Positions 35,473 through 46,315 of a stretch of 64,000 bases of DNA are shown here, one piece after another (the stretch's first letter is position 1; each line of letters opens with the position of its first letter). The stretch covers positions 28,573,501-28,637,500 of the forward strand of contig NC_084891.1 in the NCBI RefSeq assembly GCF_958979055.1. Reading direction: 5' to 3'. Position numbers and translations under genes: made by a program. The notes beneath the pieces were generated by a model. It had not been told where the DNA came from. It did no database searches and was given only the letters and a program-made list of their open reading frames with translations. This DNA comes from Alnus glutinosa (lineage: Eukaryota; Streptophyta; Magnoliopsida; Fagales; Betulaceae).

Positions 35473-38399
35473 CTAATAGTTCATTGCCTGGCCGAGCTTC
35501 ATTTTCTCTTTGTACTCTTTCAATTCTCTCTTGTACCGTTCCTTGTCTTTCAACCCAATGTTCTGGTAAACCTATTAGGAAACCAGAAATCGTTAACAAT
35601 CAAATGCAAATCTAAGTATAATCAACATGAAAATTAATTTAAGGGTAAAAGCAAAAAGCACCCTTTCTAACAAAAAGCTTACTGCTTTTCTTTTCATTCT
35701 ACCATGCAAGAGATAAATAATTCCACAGAGAAACAACCCAGAAGAGGTTTGTAAAGTGTCTTGGAGATTACCATCCTATCCTCTGGGCTGAGGTTGCTCC
35801 ATGACTCGCCAATCATCTTTGTGAACTCCCTTTCTCTGTTCGGGTACAAAGATTTGAGCTTGTAATGCTTCTCGGCAAAGAAGAAGTTATAGCCACTCCG
35901 ATTGGGCTTTGGATAGTTGGGGTCTCCCCTTCTTTTACTTTTCCTTCTCCGACGACGACGACCGGAATGGTGAGGTTTGTATGTGTATGGTATAATGGCA
36001 GTGTTGGATTCGGGAACTGAGGAAGAAGAATCTGGCTGCTCCGGATGGTAAAGTACTCCTCTAAGAACCTCAGAACCTAATTTCACAGACACCAAATAAC
36101 CACAATCGAATTTCCCTTCAATTGTTCCAAGAGCTGAGAAGCATGAAGGGCCTGTACAAGATGGTAGCAGAAAGTTTGATATAAAGCTAGTTAGTTGCTC
36201 CCATAGCAATTAGAAGAAGCCCCTAACTATGTTATGGAAAAGAGTGCTGTTAGGGAGTACACTACAGCTTTTACTACAAGTTATCTTACCAGCTAATGTG
36301 ACAATCCATAATTGGCAAAATGGTTAAGTTTAATTAGTTAGTGGCTAACATGTCAACCACGTCACTAATCTTCATAAAACCTATAACAAAGACCTTTTAA
36401 GTGGAATGATATGCACTAAGAGACGGACCAAGGGAGGGGCCTGTATTGGCTTAAACCCTATGGGCACTAATACATATATGTTATATTAGGGCCAAAATGT
36501 TAAGTTTGGCCCCTATTGGCTTGACCCTTGTGGCCATGTTATAAAACTCGAGTAATGCTAAATACTAAACCTCTATCCTACCGGTGGATATATATATATG
36601 TCTCTTATAAATGCTAGTAGCTAGGCTCTTACAACCGCTTTACCGATCCGGGAAAGTAAGTATATATATATATATATAACAAGAATAGATCAAGCCAAAA
36701 TGCCCAATGGGATGAGGGTGTAGTATTTCGCATTACTCTAAAAACTCATAGAAAAACCCAATATTGGCCTCTTTACATCCAATTTTTTGTCTAGTTTGAA
36801 TAAGTTTTTTTGAGGAAATCAAATGGGGTCCTAAATCAATTGATGATTCCAACTTAAGGCACCAAAACAATCAAATGGGGTCTTAAGTCAATTGATTGCA
36901 TACTATAATATATTCTAATTATTATTTGATAACTATAGTAGTTTTTAGTTCTTGAAAACAACCAAAAGAAAGAACTAAAAAGAAAAAAATATATATATAT
37001 TGAAGAAAAGAAAACCCAGACAATTGAGAAACACCAAAAAATAATACACGAAAGAAGAGAAGCTTTAGTAATACTGCGAGGCGTGTGAGGCCCTTGGCTA
37101 CAGAGTTATTGCCTTCATGCTTTGGACCCATCAACTACCATTAAAGGCAACTAAAAAATAATTTTAAACCTTTAAGACACATAATAGCCACATATTTTCT
37201 TAGATTGACATGCACATCTAACATATCTAAATAAGTTAACCACCATATAAAGGCAATCCACTTGGCATCCTAAGAGATTCATTGACTTACACATAAATTA
37301 AACACAACATTATGTGGCAGAGAAATTAAAACAAACAACTATGTGTGGTGTGGTTGACACTCACTTTATCCTCTTATATTTTCGTGTAAGTGAAATGAGA
37401 ATGGAAAAACTAGCTTGCATTATTATCCAAGTAAAATCGATAAATTAGGGAGGAAAAAGAAAAACCTTCAACAATCGTCGTTTTGGGGGAGTATTCCACA
37501 AGAGCCAATTCAGGTCTCCACGAAGGATTGCTAGCAGGAAATGAAACTGGACAGAAATAAAACAGGACCCATAAAATGATTTTTTTTTTTTAAAAGAAAA
37601 AGAAAAAATTGGATCAAGAAACAATATTATCAGAGACAAGATTAAGGAACAAAACTACCTCTTAAAACAGAGAAAATGAGACAAGAAAAGAGGATATATA
37701 AAACGATTTTAACTACCTGTTGGAGTGAAAACAGGACCCTGCAGCTTAAAGAAGTAGACCTGTTCATAATGGTAAAGGAGACTGAAGTAGTGTTTCCTCA
37801 ATACAAAGGAAGCACTTGTTGTGGTTGGAGAGAACCTGAAAATATTACCCACTTCCCTCCATTTCTTCTCTGCAACAACCTGCACATTTTTCTTTCATTC
37901 TCGGTGGAAAATCATAATGCATCCACAGTAAGATTGGATTAGATATAAGAGCAAACCTTCTCATAACCACCCCTTTTTGTAACCTCTACATAAAGAACAT
38001 GCAAATCTAGCTCCTTCCCCCCAATCACGGGAATCCTTAAAATAACAAGGAAAAAAGAATGGAAGATTAAAAAAACACAACCACATGAATCAAACATAAA
38101 AATAGGAGCATAAAACAAACTCCAAATAAAATGTGGAAATCCCATGTACATCACATACTGCTATGTGTGTTATAATCAATGTGGAAATCCCCCCAAAAAA
38201 CTATATTGTCCAACAGAAAAAATGAGAGGAAAAAAAAAAGGACTTACATAAACTTGGTGTTCATCATAAAATGGAAGCGCCTCAGAGTGTCCCAGAAGAC
38301 TATAGGGTCCCTGACAGCATCCTCATGGGAGGCAAGTGAGGCAGGATAATGCTTACCCTCCACCCCATTCCAGCTCTTGTTGCTCCCAAACGGCGACAT
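35473..38399 (-). CDS. ARID-HMG DNA-binding protein, HMGB9/10/15 type
   Basis: Six exons in transcription order: 38399-38248, 38035-37957, 37879-37717, 37546-37466, 36151-35772 and 35571-35473. They total 954 nt, 317 residues. An ARID domain spans about residues 23-115, with FWDTLRRFHFMMNTKFMIPV, the GGKELDLHVLYVEVTKRGGY core and SFVLRKHYFSLLYHYEQVYF. A linker with an IEGKFDCGYLVSV segment follows, then a basic tract (GRRRRRRKSKRR, about 222-232) likely to be a nuclear localisation signal, and one HMG box (about 235-308). Plant ARID-HMG proteins bind AT-rich DNA in the nucleus and act as transcription or chromatin factors. The protein ends soon after the HMG box (KLGQAMNY), without the acidic tail of HMGB15; this length is nearer HMGB9/HMGB10. 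Confidence 0.93.
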
Positions 38400-39846
38400 T
38401 TTTCACAGTCACCGGAAAATCTAGATGGCTAGATTGAAGTGAAGAGCCTGAAAGACATTAACGTATATTAATGGCTATAATAAAGAAAGATGATTTCCAA
38501 GATAAGATTGTAATTAAGGAACAGTAAATCTGACCAAAAGCAGTATTTAAAGAAGAGGGTTGGACGCGTGGGAGGTAACGGTTACACAAAATTGGCCTTT
38601 TCTGCTATTATGAAAAGAACGGGCTATTTAAGCACAGTGAAAAAAAAATATCCCTAATGCTTATTTATTTTTCACAGGCTACGTTCATAATTACACGCCT
38701 CTACTTCCTCTTCTGAATTACTCTCTTTCTCGTGCCACTCGAAGCCTGACATCTCTGCCGCAGTATGACCAGTGATTACTCTCTCTTTCTCTTTCCCTCT
38801 CCCTCCAAACGTTGACATGCACTTGGGCTTCTTGTTCTGATAGTAGTGTCTGAAGCGTATCTTTAGAGTACATTTGGTGGAAGATATCTGAAGAGACTTT
38901 AGGGGCTGTTATCGAGTGCTCTCGAGTGTACTACTGTTGCAGAGGTACAAAGGGTATGTGTATCAATCGTAGGCTTGGATCAGATATATGGCTTTGTTTT
39001 GGACGCTGGTCAATAGACTGGGTTCTGTGGATGGACCTTTACTTTGTCCGGTTTTTTTAGCAGATCATCTTGTTATCCCTGAAAACATGTTTCGGCCTCC
39101 CGTATATAAGCTTGACTGGGTGGTTTATGATTGCTGACATGGAAAACAAGATCCTTTTGTTTGCTGACTGGGAAAATCACGTGATCACAAAATGTATAAG
39201 AGACTAGCTATATATATTCTTTTTTTTAAAAAAATAAAATCAAATCAAAGATTTATGAATCTGTATGAATCCTACGAACCCACAAATTCAATAATAATTT
39301 TAAAAAATAAAAAAGATAAAAGGATGGCCACAAGAAAAAAAGAACCATTTTTCATAGATTAAAATGTTTTTGATGGATAAAGATCTTACTTATCTAAGCA
39401 GGTCAAAGAAAAAGAGGTGAATTTTATAAACACTTACAATTATTGTTTGGATTCATAAGAGTGTGTTTGGCATTTTGATTTTAAGTGATTTTAAATAAAA
39501 TAGTAGAAATGAATTGTTTTTAATTGCGTTTTCAAAAAATTTTAATTTAAAAACTTCGAAAAAAAAAAAAACTGTATTTTCAAATTGTATGCAAGAAAAT
39601 ATATTTTTATAAACGCACAATTTTAAAAATTGAACTGTAATTTTAAATATTAAATTATAATTTTGTTATATTTTTAAAATTACTATTTTCAAATCATACA
39701 TTTAAAAATTGTTATTTTTAAATCCCAAATCTAAACAGAACCTCAAAATTCAGCAAGGAGCTTCGGATCCTAATCGGTTTTTGAGAGTCTGAGACCTTTA
39801 AAGAATAGTTGGAATAGAGAGACGGAGAGAATGGATTTGTTCGGTA
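38400..39846. other. ARID-HMG upstream region and intergenic DNA
   Basis: Contains the promoter and leader of the minus-strand ARID-HMG gene (about 38400-38900), including one copy of a duplicated block at 38736-38901. AT-rich DNA without a recognised gene follows. Confidence 0.5.
38736..38901 (+). repeat. diverged duplicated block, copy 1
   Basis: About 165 bases that recur at 41307-41480. Shared phrases include CCTGACATCTCTGC, GACATGCACTTGGGCTT, CTTGTTCTGAT and TTTAGAGTACATTTGGTGG. This copy lies 340-500 bases upstream of the ARID-HMG start codon. Confidence 0.8.
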
Positions 39847-39896
39847 ATCCCACATCGAGTAGAAAAAGAATGGCACGGGTTGAAGTCCCTTCTATA
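39847..39896 (+). promoter_or_regulatory. snRNA-type upstream sequence element plus TATA candidate
   Basis: ATCCCACATCG at 39847-39857 matches the plant snRNA upstream element RTCCCACATCG exactly, and TATAAG starts at 39893, 35 bases further on. Pol II-type plant snRNA promoters have about 33-34 bases between the two. No known snRNA follows. A candidate box C (GTGATGA at about 39951) and box D (CTGA at about 40047) flanked by GGGA/TCCC are the only RNA-like signs. Similar promoters occur in some LTR elements, so this may be a transposon relic. Confidence 0.35.
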
Positions 39897-39899
39897 AGA

Positions 39900-42800
39900 T
39901 GCCAAATTGGAGCACGTGAAAGCCACGATCCTGCAGGCAGTGAACGGGAAGTGATGAGTGGTTGGTTCTCGCAATGAAGATGGCGGATGGGTGTCAGCCC
40001 CAAAAGCCTGGTTATTACATCTGGACACTCTAATCTTTAACTCGTCTGATCCCAAGCTTGAAGAATTCCTCTATCCCATTTTTACAAATCATTCTGTACA
40101 AACCACATGAATGCCTGCTTGGTTTGTTTCTGCTTGGTTTGTTGATGCGTGAGATAGACCAATCATCAAAAAATAAAAACTAAAATTTTATTTTTTTTTA
40201 AAAAAAAAAAATTAAAGAAAATTAGTGTTTAGAGGTAGCTGTCACCCTCTAAGAAGGGTGGTTCGCAGGTTAACTCCCTCTCCAATGGTGGCAACCACCC
40301 TAAACATCAACTTTTTATTTTTTTAAAAGAAATTAAAAATAAAATTTTACTTTTTTTTTAATTTAATTTTTAAAATTTTTAATTTAATTTTTTTTTAATT
40401 GGAAAATGATTTTGACAGATGTATTATGGGTATATTTTGTCAAAATGAACATTTTTCAAATATTTTGGTAGTCCAAGCGTTAATAGTTTGATAGACTATC
40501 CATAAAACGGCCGATAGATTAAAGGGTTAAATTATATTTTTCTAAAAAAAAAAAAAAAGGCTTGGACATTACGTGGGCATCGTTTATTCAATTGTTTGGG
40601 GCCTTGCTTGAAGGCATATAGAAGTGTTCCTAGGAATATTATCGTGCAAAGTTCAACGTACCCAAAACTCCTCACATAAAAGGGGCAATGAATCTGTCAT
40701 ATGGATAAAAAATGCGTAGGTGAATAGGTGTGTGCCCCAACCGACGTGGAGGCACATATGCCACATAAGCCAAGCATAAGATGGAAAAATGGTGCAGAGT
40801 TAAGTGAGTTGACACTAATTTGATCCTTTTATTAATAATGTCTAACAAATTGGCCCATTTTGGCTTGAACCCTATTACACTAAATTATAATCCTTTAATT
40901 TTATGTCGTGTTAGTATCGAATTGGCGAGTTATGTTGATGATTGTTAGAGCTAATTGTAACTAAATGGTTAATTTTGAAATATAAATTCAACCTATGCTT
41001 GTAAATAAGTTGAGGAATGGAATGCTCATCAATGATTTGTGCACTTGTAAACTTAATTTCAGTTAATAACCATCTGCACTAATAATTTTCAAGTTAGGTG
41101 TTTCTCACATTCTCCAACAACCTTGAGCTCATCACCAACTTAATTAAGTATTCAAGTGGATTAATTCTTAATTGATAAGCATGTAATTGCATTTTTTTAG
41201 TGTGATAATAATATATATCCAAAAGTTTGTTCTACGATTCAATTTTACTTCCATCAATATGAGTTTATATTATCAAATGTGGCTTATTTTGTTTTGGTTT
41301 CTGGTACCATTTGAAACCTGACATCTCTGCAGGTGTATGAATCATGATCAGTCATTACTCTTTCTCCTCTGGTCCTCTGTGACATGCACTTGGGCTTTCT
41401 TGTTCTGATGGTGATAGTATCTCAAGTATCTTTTAGAGTACATTTGGTGGTAAATATATTGAGAACTTTTAGAGAACTAGTAGTAGATGCCCTATAAGTG
41501 ATTCTATTTCCTAAAATAAAGAAAATTTTAAAAAAAATTGCAAAAGATGACACCACAACAGTTGCTCTATTATTCATGCACCTCCTTGAGAAGTTATAGT
41601 GCTTCCCAATACATTGGATAACACTGTAGCTACCAAATAGATTGTTGTTAATAAAAAAAAGTCTTTATCCTCTCTCCTTCACGCATGTCCTCGCACAGAT
41701 TTCTCTCTGTTTTCCTGTCGTCTCACCATGTCCACAACCGCCGAAGAACATGAATTACTGACACGAACCAGCGTTCAATTCTTCATTTTTCTTTGTGGTT
41801 TGAAAGCTTCCACAGAAAGAAAACCCCAATTCAACAAAGACGAACATGAAATCCTTGCCTTAGGTTTCCAGAATCTACGCCATGATGTGAGATTTCTAGA
41901 ATTTATGCCATGATATGAGATCCCCCTAAGAACAAAACCCACCCACCATGAAAAAAATCCCGAAAACCCCCACCGTAGAAACAAAAAGGAAAGACAACTG
42001 CTAGACAACATGAATAAGCTCGACGAGTTGCACTTTCCTTTAGAAACAGCGGGACAATCCACTTTTCTTTGTGGATTTGCTTCACATGATGGGAAGATGG
42101 AGATGAGAGGGAGATGGAGATGAGAAAGAGATGGAATCGGATAGGAAGACAGATGAGAGAGAAGACTAATTAAAGTTAAAAACAAAAAAATGTAAAACGC
42201 AAAATAAATAATATTTTAATATATATGAAAAGATAAAGGGAAGCTGTTGTGATGTATTTTTATATAAGGAAAAAAAAAAAAGTGGTTTGATTCCTTAAAT
42301 TAGGGAAAATGATAGTGAGTCTGCTGCTAGTGGCTCTTAGGGCCTGTTGTGTATTGTCATCAATTGTTGATTGGGTGCTTTTAAGATCGCTGACACGGAG
42401 ACACCTTTGTTTATCTGCAACAGAAAATTATTAAAATGTTTTTTTATATCTTCGAAGAATGGTTGGCTATCAGCACCAATACGTTGGCCATTGATCAATT
42501 TATCAGAGTACAGTTACAAAAAAATAAAAAATAAAAAATCATCTATTTTAACACATTAGCATCGGTTCCTATGATCCTAGCTTTTATGTTAAACTTTTAT
42601 TTTCTTTGGAGGCACTTCAAACCGATACCTTGGTCCGCGGTTAATTGTTCTAACAAGCTTCATTTTTGTTAAGAACATTTGTAGATTCCAAATTTCCAAT
42701 AGTCCGAAGAAAAAAGAATGGTGGCCGAAGATAATTGAATGCGTACACCGTACACGGCATTGTAGCACCCCAATAGTGGAAAAATAACAATTAATTGAAG

Positions 42801-44100
42801 ACGTTAAAAAAAAAATATCTTGGGTTCCTTTGCTTAATCAGGACAAACATGCTGCTATACCCCGCACTGTTGATCGAGTTTAAATATGAGATAAGGAGTA
42901 GTGCGACGGTGGGGATTGATTATATCCACTATATATGTCTATTTTGATAAATAGAAATCGAGAAATACGAGAAAACTATGAAGAATGAAGCATTACCACA
43001 GTTGTACGTACTCGTGGGTTCTTTTGGCAAAAAAATTTAAATGGTATTTTTTGGTTTTTATTTGGGAAAATATTTTGACTTAGCATGAAAGTAAATTTGA
43101 ATATTTTGTAAGTGTTTTGAATTATTTGTTAATACTTTCTCTTTTTTGGTAGAAAGAAAAAGACTTGGGCAAAAAGCGTAGCCAATTCAAATTATTCATT
43201 GATTCAAATAGGTTTACTCTAATCTGTACCCATTTTGTTTCTGTACTGCTTTATGTGGATATATTGAAAGGATCAAATCACTTGTTTGTATCATTTTTTA
43301 CTGTTTGTTTGTATTTATTTGTTTTCATTTCAGATCTATTGTTAAAGATTTCATGTTTTTTTTTTTCGGTTTTTTATTACTTTTCTTTAGGATTTTCTAT
43401 TTTCTCTTTCTTTTAGATCAAGAATGGAAATGATCTTCCCTTATAACCATTTTCCCTCGTTCAATTAAAAAAAAAAATGTTCATTGAAAATGAAAGATTT
43501 GGATTATATATATATATATATTTGGATTAAGCCATACAAGCATTAAAATACGTAAAAAAAAATGAAAAACTAAAGTTGGTCAGCCACCACCCTTCAAAAG
43601 ATGAGAAGTGATAAGACCACCCGACCAAGAAGTAATCACCATCCCGACCAATTACTACTTGGGATTGGCAAATGACATTTTATCAACGGTTTGAGTTAAT
43701 ATAATTGCATACGCCAAGCCAATTGTAAGAGGATTAAAATCGTCTACAATTATTTACTCAAAACGTAGACGATTTGAGCATATAATTAAAAGAGACTTTA
43801 TAAAACCCTAACTATACATTTTAATTTTTCATAAGTTCCACAAATAATCTCTCACTATCACCTTATCTTAATCCATTTTAAAATTCATTCTCTTAATAGA
43901 AAATCGCAGGTTCATATTATTGGGCATTACGCCCAAAAGTGGCCTTCGTTTAAAAGGGCTCTACTAACTATGTGCTTAGGCCCAAAACCAGGCCAGAGAT
44001 CGCCTAAATTTTAGAATACGACCCAAATAGGAAAATTTCAATAAGTTTCGGTGTTTCAAACCATTTCAAAGGAATAAACACCTACATATAGGTAAAGGAA
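39900..44100. other. long intergenic stretch without a supported gene
   Basis: Repeat-like and AT-rich. It holds a decayed inverted-repeat element around 40190-40380, the second copy of the duplicated block at 41307-41480, and short frames near 41728 and 43165 without recognisable domains. Nothing coding could be supported. Confidence 0.5.
41307..41480 (+). repeat. diverged duplicated block, copy 2
   Basis: Partner of 38736-38901, in the same orientation about 2.57 kb away. The similarity covers the whole block with small indels and stops at both ends. Confidence 0.8.
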
Positions 44101-44104
44101 AAAC

Positions 44105-44118
44105 TTGAACTATAATTG
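44105..44118 (-). terminator. plant snRNA 3' box of the U4 gene
   Basis: Read on the minus strand the sequence is CAATTATAGTTCAA, which fits the plant snRNA 3'-end signal CA(N)3-10AGTNNAA exactly. It begins three bases past the U4 3' end. Confidence 0.8.
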
Positions 44119-44120
44119 TA

Positions 44121-44272
44121 GGGCTTTACCCCGAAGGGAGCCCTTCCAGAAATTCTCAAAAGCCTGGGCCAAACCCAGGCCTTTGAGGGGGTTTGGAAAT
44201 AGTTTTCAACCAGCAATAGACGCGCCTCGGTTAGAACCTCACTAGCTGCGTCATTGCCCCAAGCGCAAAGAT
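44121..44272 (-). ncRNA. U4 spliceosomal small nuclear RNA
   Basis: The minus strand from 44272 reads ATCTTTGCGCTTGGGGCAAT and continues through the 5' stem-loop (GACGCAGCTAGTGAGG), the segment TTGCTGGTTGAAAACTATTT, the central hairpin GCCTGGGTTTGGCCCAGGC, the Sm-type site AATTTCTGG, and a 3' hairpin around CTCCCTTCGGGG. Order and wording agree with plant U4 snRNA along its full length of about 152 nt. U4 pairs with U6 in the U4/U6.U5 tri-snRNP and holds U6 inactive until spliceosome activation. An upstream element, a TATA-like box at the Pol II spacing and a 3' box are all present, so the gene looks intact. A PPR gene diverges from it. Confidence 0.95.
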
Positions 44273-44296
44273 ACGGAGCATCGTAGCACCCATCTC

Positions 44297-44304
44297 CTTT
44301 TGTA
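44297..44304 (-). promoter_or_regulatory. TATA-like box of the U4 gene
   Basis: TACAAAAG on the minus strand lies 33 bases downstream of the upstream element and about 32 bases before the RNA start, the positions expected of a Pol II snRNA promoter. The sequence departs from the usual TATATAA, so assignment rests mainly on spacing. Confidence 0.6.
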
Positions 44305-44337
44305 GTCCTCGTTTGCCTCCGCTAACTAGTATTTTCC

Positions 44338-44348
44338 CGATGTGGGAC
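44338..44348 (-). promoter_or_regulatory. upstream sequence element (USE) of the U4 gene
   Basis: GTCCCACATCG on the minus strand is an exact match to the plant snRNA consensus RTCCCACATCG. Its 33-base distance to the TATA position marks a Pol II rather than Pol III snRNA gene. It lies about 95 bases from the start codon of the divergent PPR gene. Confidence 0.85.
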
Positions 44349-44443
44349 TAAAAGTCGGACCACAAAGGGCATCTCAAAGTCAAAGATTTAGTGGGTTGTT
44401 TAGGGAGCATGGTAGCGTTCTTGGCAACTTTGAATGATGGGAG

Positions 44444-46315
44444 ATGATAACAGTACCTTCTCGTCTCTCACTTCCATTCTCCTACATTAATCACTACCCT
44501 CTGATTCTTTACAAACTCTTCAGCCAGAGCAAAACCCACAATGCGCTTTTCCCTCGATTCTTCTCCCCGACGTGTACTAATCAAGAACCACTTGTTTCCA
44601 CTCTAATTTTTGCTATAAAGTCTTGCTCTTCCTTCTCGTACTGCCGGTCAATTCATGCTCGTGTAGTCAAATCTGTAAATTGCAATGATGGGTTTATTGG
44701 TGATCAGTTGGTTTCTGTGTATATCAAATATGGCTGTGCAGAAGATGCGCAGAAGCTGTTTGATGAAATTCCTAATAAGGATGTTGTCTCCTGGAATTCG
44801 TTAATTTCGGGGTTTTTGAACAGAGGGTTTATTGGTAAGTGCCTTAGTGCATTTTTCACAATGAAGTTTGAGATGGGAATGAAACCTAACGAGGTTACAC
44901 TGTTATCTGTAGTCTCAGCCTGTAGTGATATGGGAGCTCTAGATGTAGGCAAGTACGTTCATGGGTATGCACTGAAAATGGGGATGTTGTTGGAAACTAA
45001 GGTTCTTAATTCTCTTGTTAATATGTACGGGAAGTCTGGGTATTTAGATGCGGCTTGTCGATTATTTGAGGCAATATCCATTAAGAGTATTGTTTCCTGG
45101 AATTCAATGATCATCATTTACACCCAGAATGGGTTTGCAGAAGAAGGTGTGAGCTGTTTTAATTTGATGAGAACGGCTGGAGTTAAACCTGATGAAGGTA
45201 CTATGGTGGCCTTGCTTCAGGCTTGTGAAGATTTAGGTGTAGGAAAACTAGCAGAGGGCATTCATGGTGTAATTTTCAGCTGTTGTCTTAATGCAAATGA
45301 AAGAATTGCAACTGCGCTTTTGAATTTGTATGCGAAGTTGGGGAGATTAAATGAATCACACAAAGTTTTTGGAGAGATGATTCATCCAGATAGAGTAGCT
45401 TGGACAGCCATGCTTGCAGGCTATGCTGTCCACGGGTTTGGAAGAAAGGCAATGGAGCTCTTTGAAAGCATGGTTAAGGAAGGTTTGGAGCCTGATCATG
45501 TTACCTTCACGCATTTGTTAAATGCCTGTAGCCATTCAGGGTTTGTCAAGGAAGGAAAGTATTACTTCAAGATCATGTCTGTAGTGCATGGAATTGAGCC
45601 CCAGTTGGGTCACTACTCATGCATGGTTGATCTTCTCGGCCGCTCTGGTCTTCTGAATGATGCTTATGAGCTGATTATACACATGCCAATGGAGCCTAAT
45701 TCTGGTGTTTGGGGGGCCCTCCTTAGTGCTTGTCGGGTTTATGGTAACATTGAGCTTGGAAAAGAAGTTGCAGAGCGACTGATTGCTTTAGACCCATTAG
45801 ATCCCCGAAACTATATCATGCTTTCAAATATATTCTGTGCTGCTGGTCTATGGAGAGATGCTTCAAAGGTGAGGGCTTTAATGAAGGATAGAAGTCTCAT
45901 CAGAAACCCCGGTTGCAGTTTTATTGAACATGGAAACAAAATCCATAGATTTGTAGTTGGTGATCGATCTCACCCTCTATCGGAGAAGATACATGTAAAA
46001 TTGGAAGAACTGATTGGAAAGATTCGGAAGGCCGGATTCGTGTCTAAAACTGAATTTGTTCTACATGATGTTGAAGAGGAGGTTAAAGAGGATATGATCA
46101 ACAAGCACAGTGAGAAGCTAGCCATTGCATTCGGCCTTTTGGTGACCAATGCAGGCATGCCGTTAATCATAACAAAGAACCTTAGAATATGTGGTGACTG
46201 TCACAGCACTGCAAAGTTCATATCTTTGGTTGAGAAGCGGACCATCATAATACGAGATTCAAAGCGATTTCACCGCTTTGACAATGGATTGTGCTCTTGT
46301 GGTGATTATTGGTGA
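44444..46315 (+). CDS. pentatricopeptide repeat protein, PLS class with DYW domain (At5g40410-like)
   Basis: A single uninterrupted frame of 623 residues. An N-terminus rich in Ser/Thr/basic residues (about 1-45) fits an organelle targeting peptide. About a dozen PPR motifs of the P, L and S types follow, with recurring WNSLISGF / WNSMIIIYTQNG / WTAMLAGYAVHG ends. The E/E+ region (GVWGALLSACRVYGNIELGK) leads to the DYW domain with its zinc-binding signatures HSEKLAIAFGLL and CGDCHS and the terminal CGDYW. Proteins of this class bind organellar RNA and carry out C-to-U editing. Wording along the whole length resembles Arabidopsis At5g40410, annotated as mitochondrial. The gene diverges from the U4 snRNA gene, with 171 bases between the RNA start and this ATG. 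The target site cannot be told. Confidence 0.95.
   Translation: MITVPSRLSLPFSYINHYPLILYKLFSQSKTHNALFPRFFSPTCTNQEPLVSTLIFAIKSCSSFSYCRSIHARVVKSVNCNDGFIGDQLVSVYIKYGCAEDAQKLFDEIPNKDVVSWNSLISGFLNRGFIGKCLSAFFTMKFEMGMKPNEVTLLSVVSACSDMGALDVGKYVHGYALKMGMLLETKVLNSLVNMYGKSGYLDAACRLFEAISIKSIVSWNSMIIIYTQNGFAEEGVSCFNLMRTAGVKPDEGTMVALLQACEDLGVGKLAEGIHGVIFSCCLNANERIATALLNLYAKLGRLNESHKVFGEMIHPDRVAWTAMLAGYAVHGFGRKAMELFESMVKEGLEPDHVTFTHLLNACSHSGFVKEGKYYFKIMSVVHGIEPQLGHYSCMVDLLGRSGLLNDAYELIIHMPMEPNSGVWGALLSACRVYGNIELGKEVAERLIALDPLDPRNYIMLSNIFCAAGLWRDASKVRALMKDRSLIRNPGCSFIEHGNKIHRFVVGDRSHPLSEKIHVKLEELIGKIRKAGFVSKTEFVLHDVEEEVKEDMINKHSEKLAIAFGLLVTNAGMPLIITKNLRICGDCHSTAKFISLVEKRTIIIRDSKRFHRFDNGLCSCGDYW

Noticed and set aside
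39885-39920. GTCCCTTC and AAATTGGAGCACG, faintly like the start of U6 snRNA
   Set aside because: The order and spacing do not match U6 and the start would be in the wrong place relative to the USE; taken as chance.
41728-41913. 61-residue plus-strand frame starting MSTTAEEHELL
   Set aside because: No domain, no splice partners and no relatives recognised; possibly a relic.
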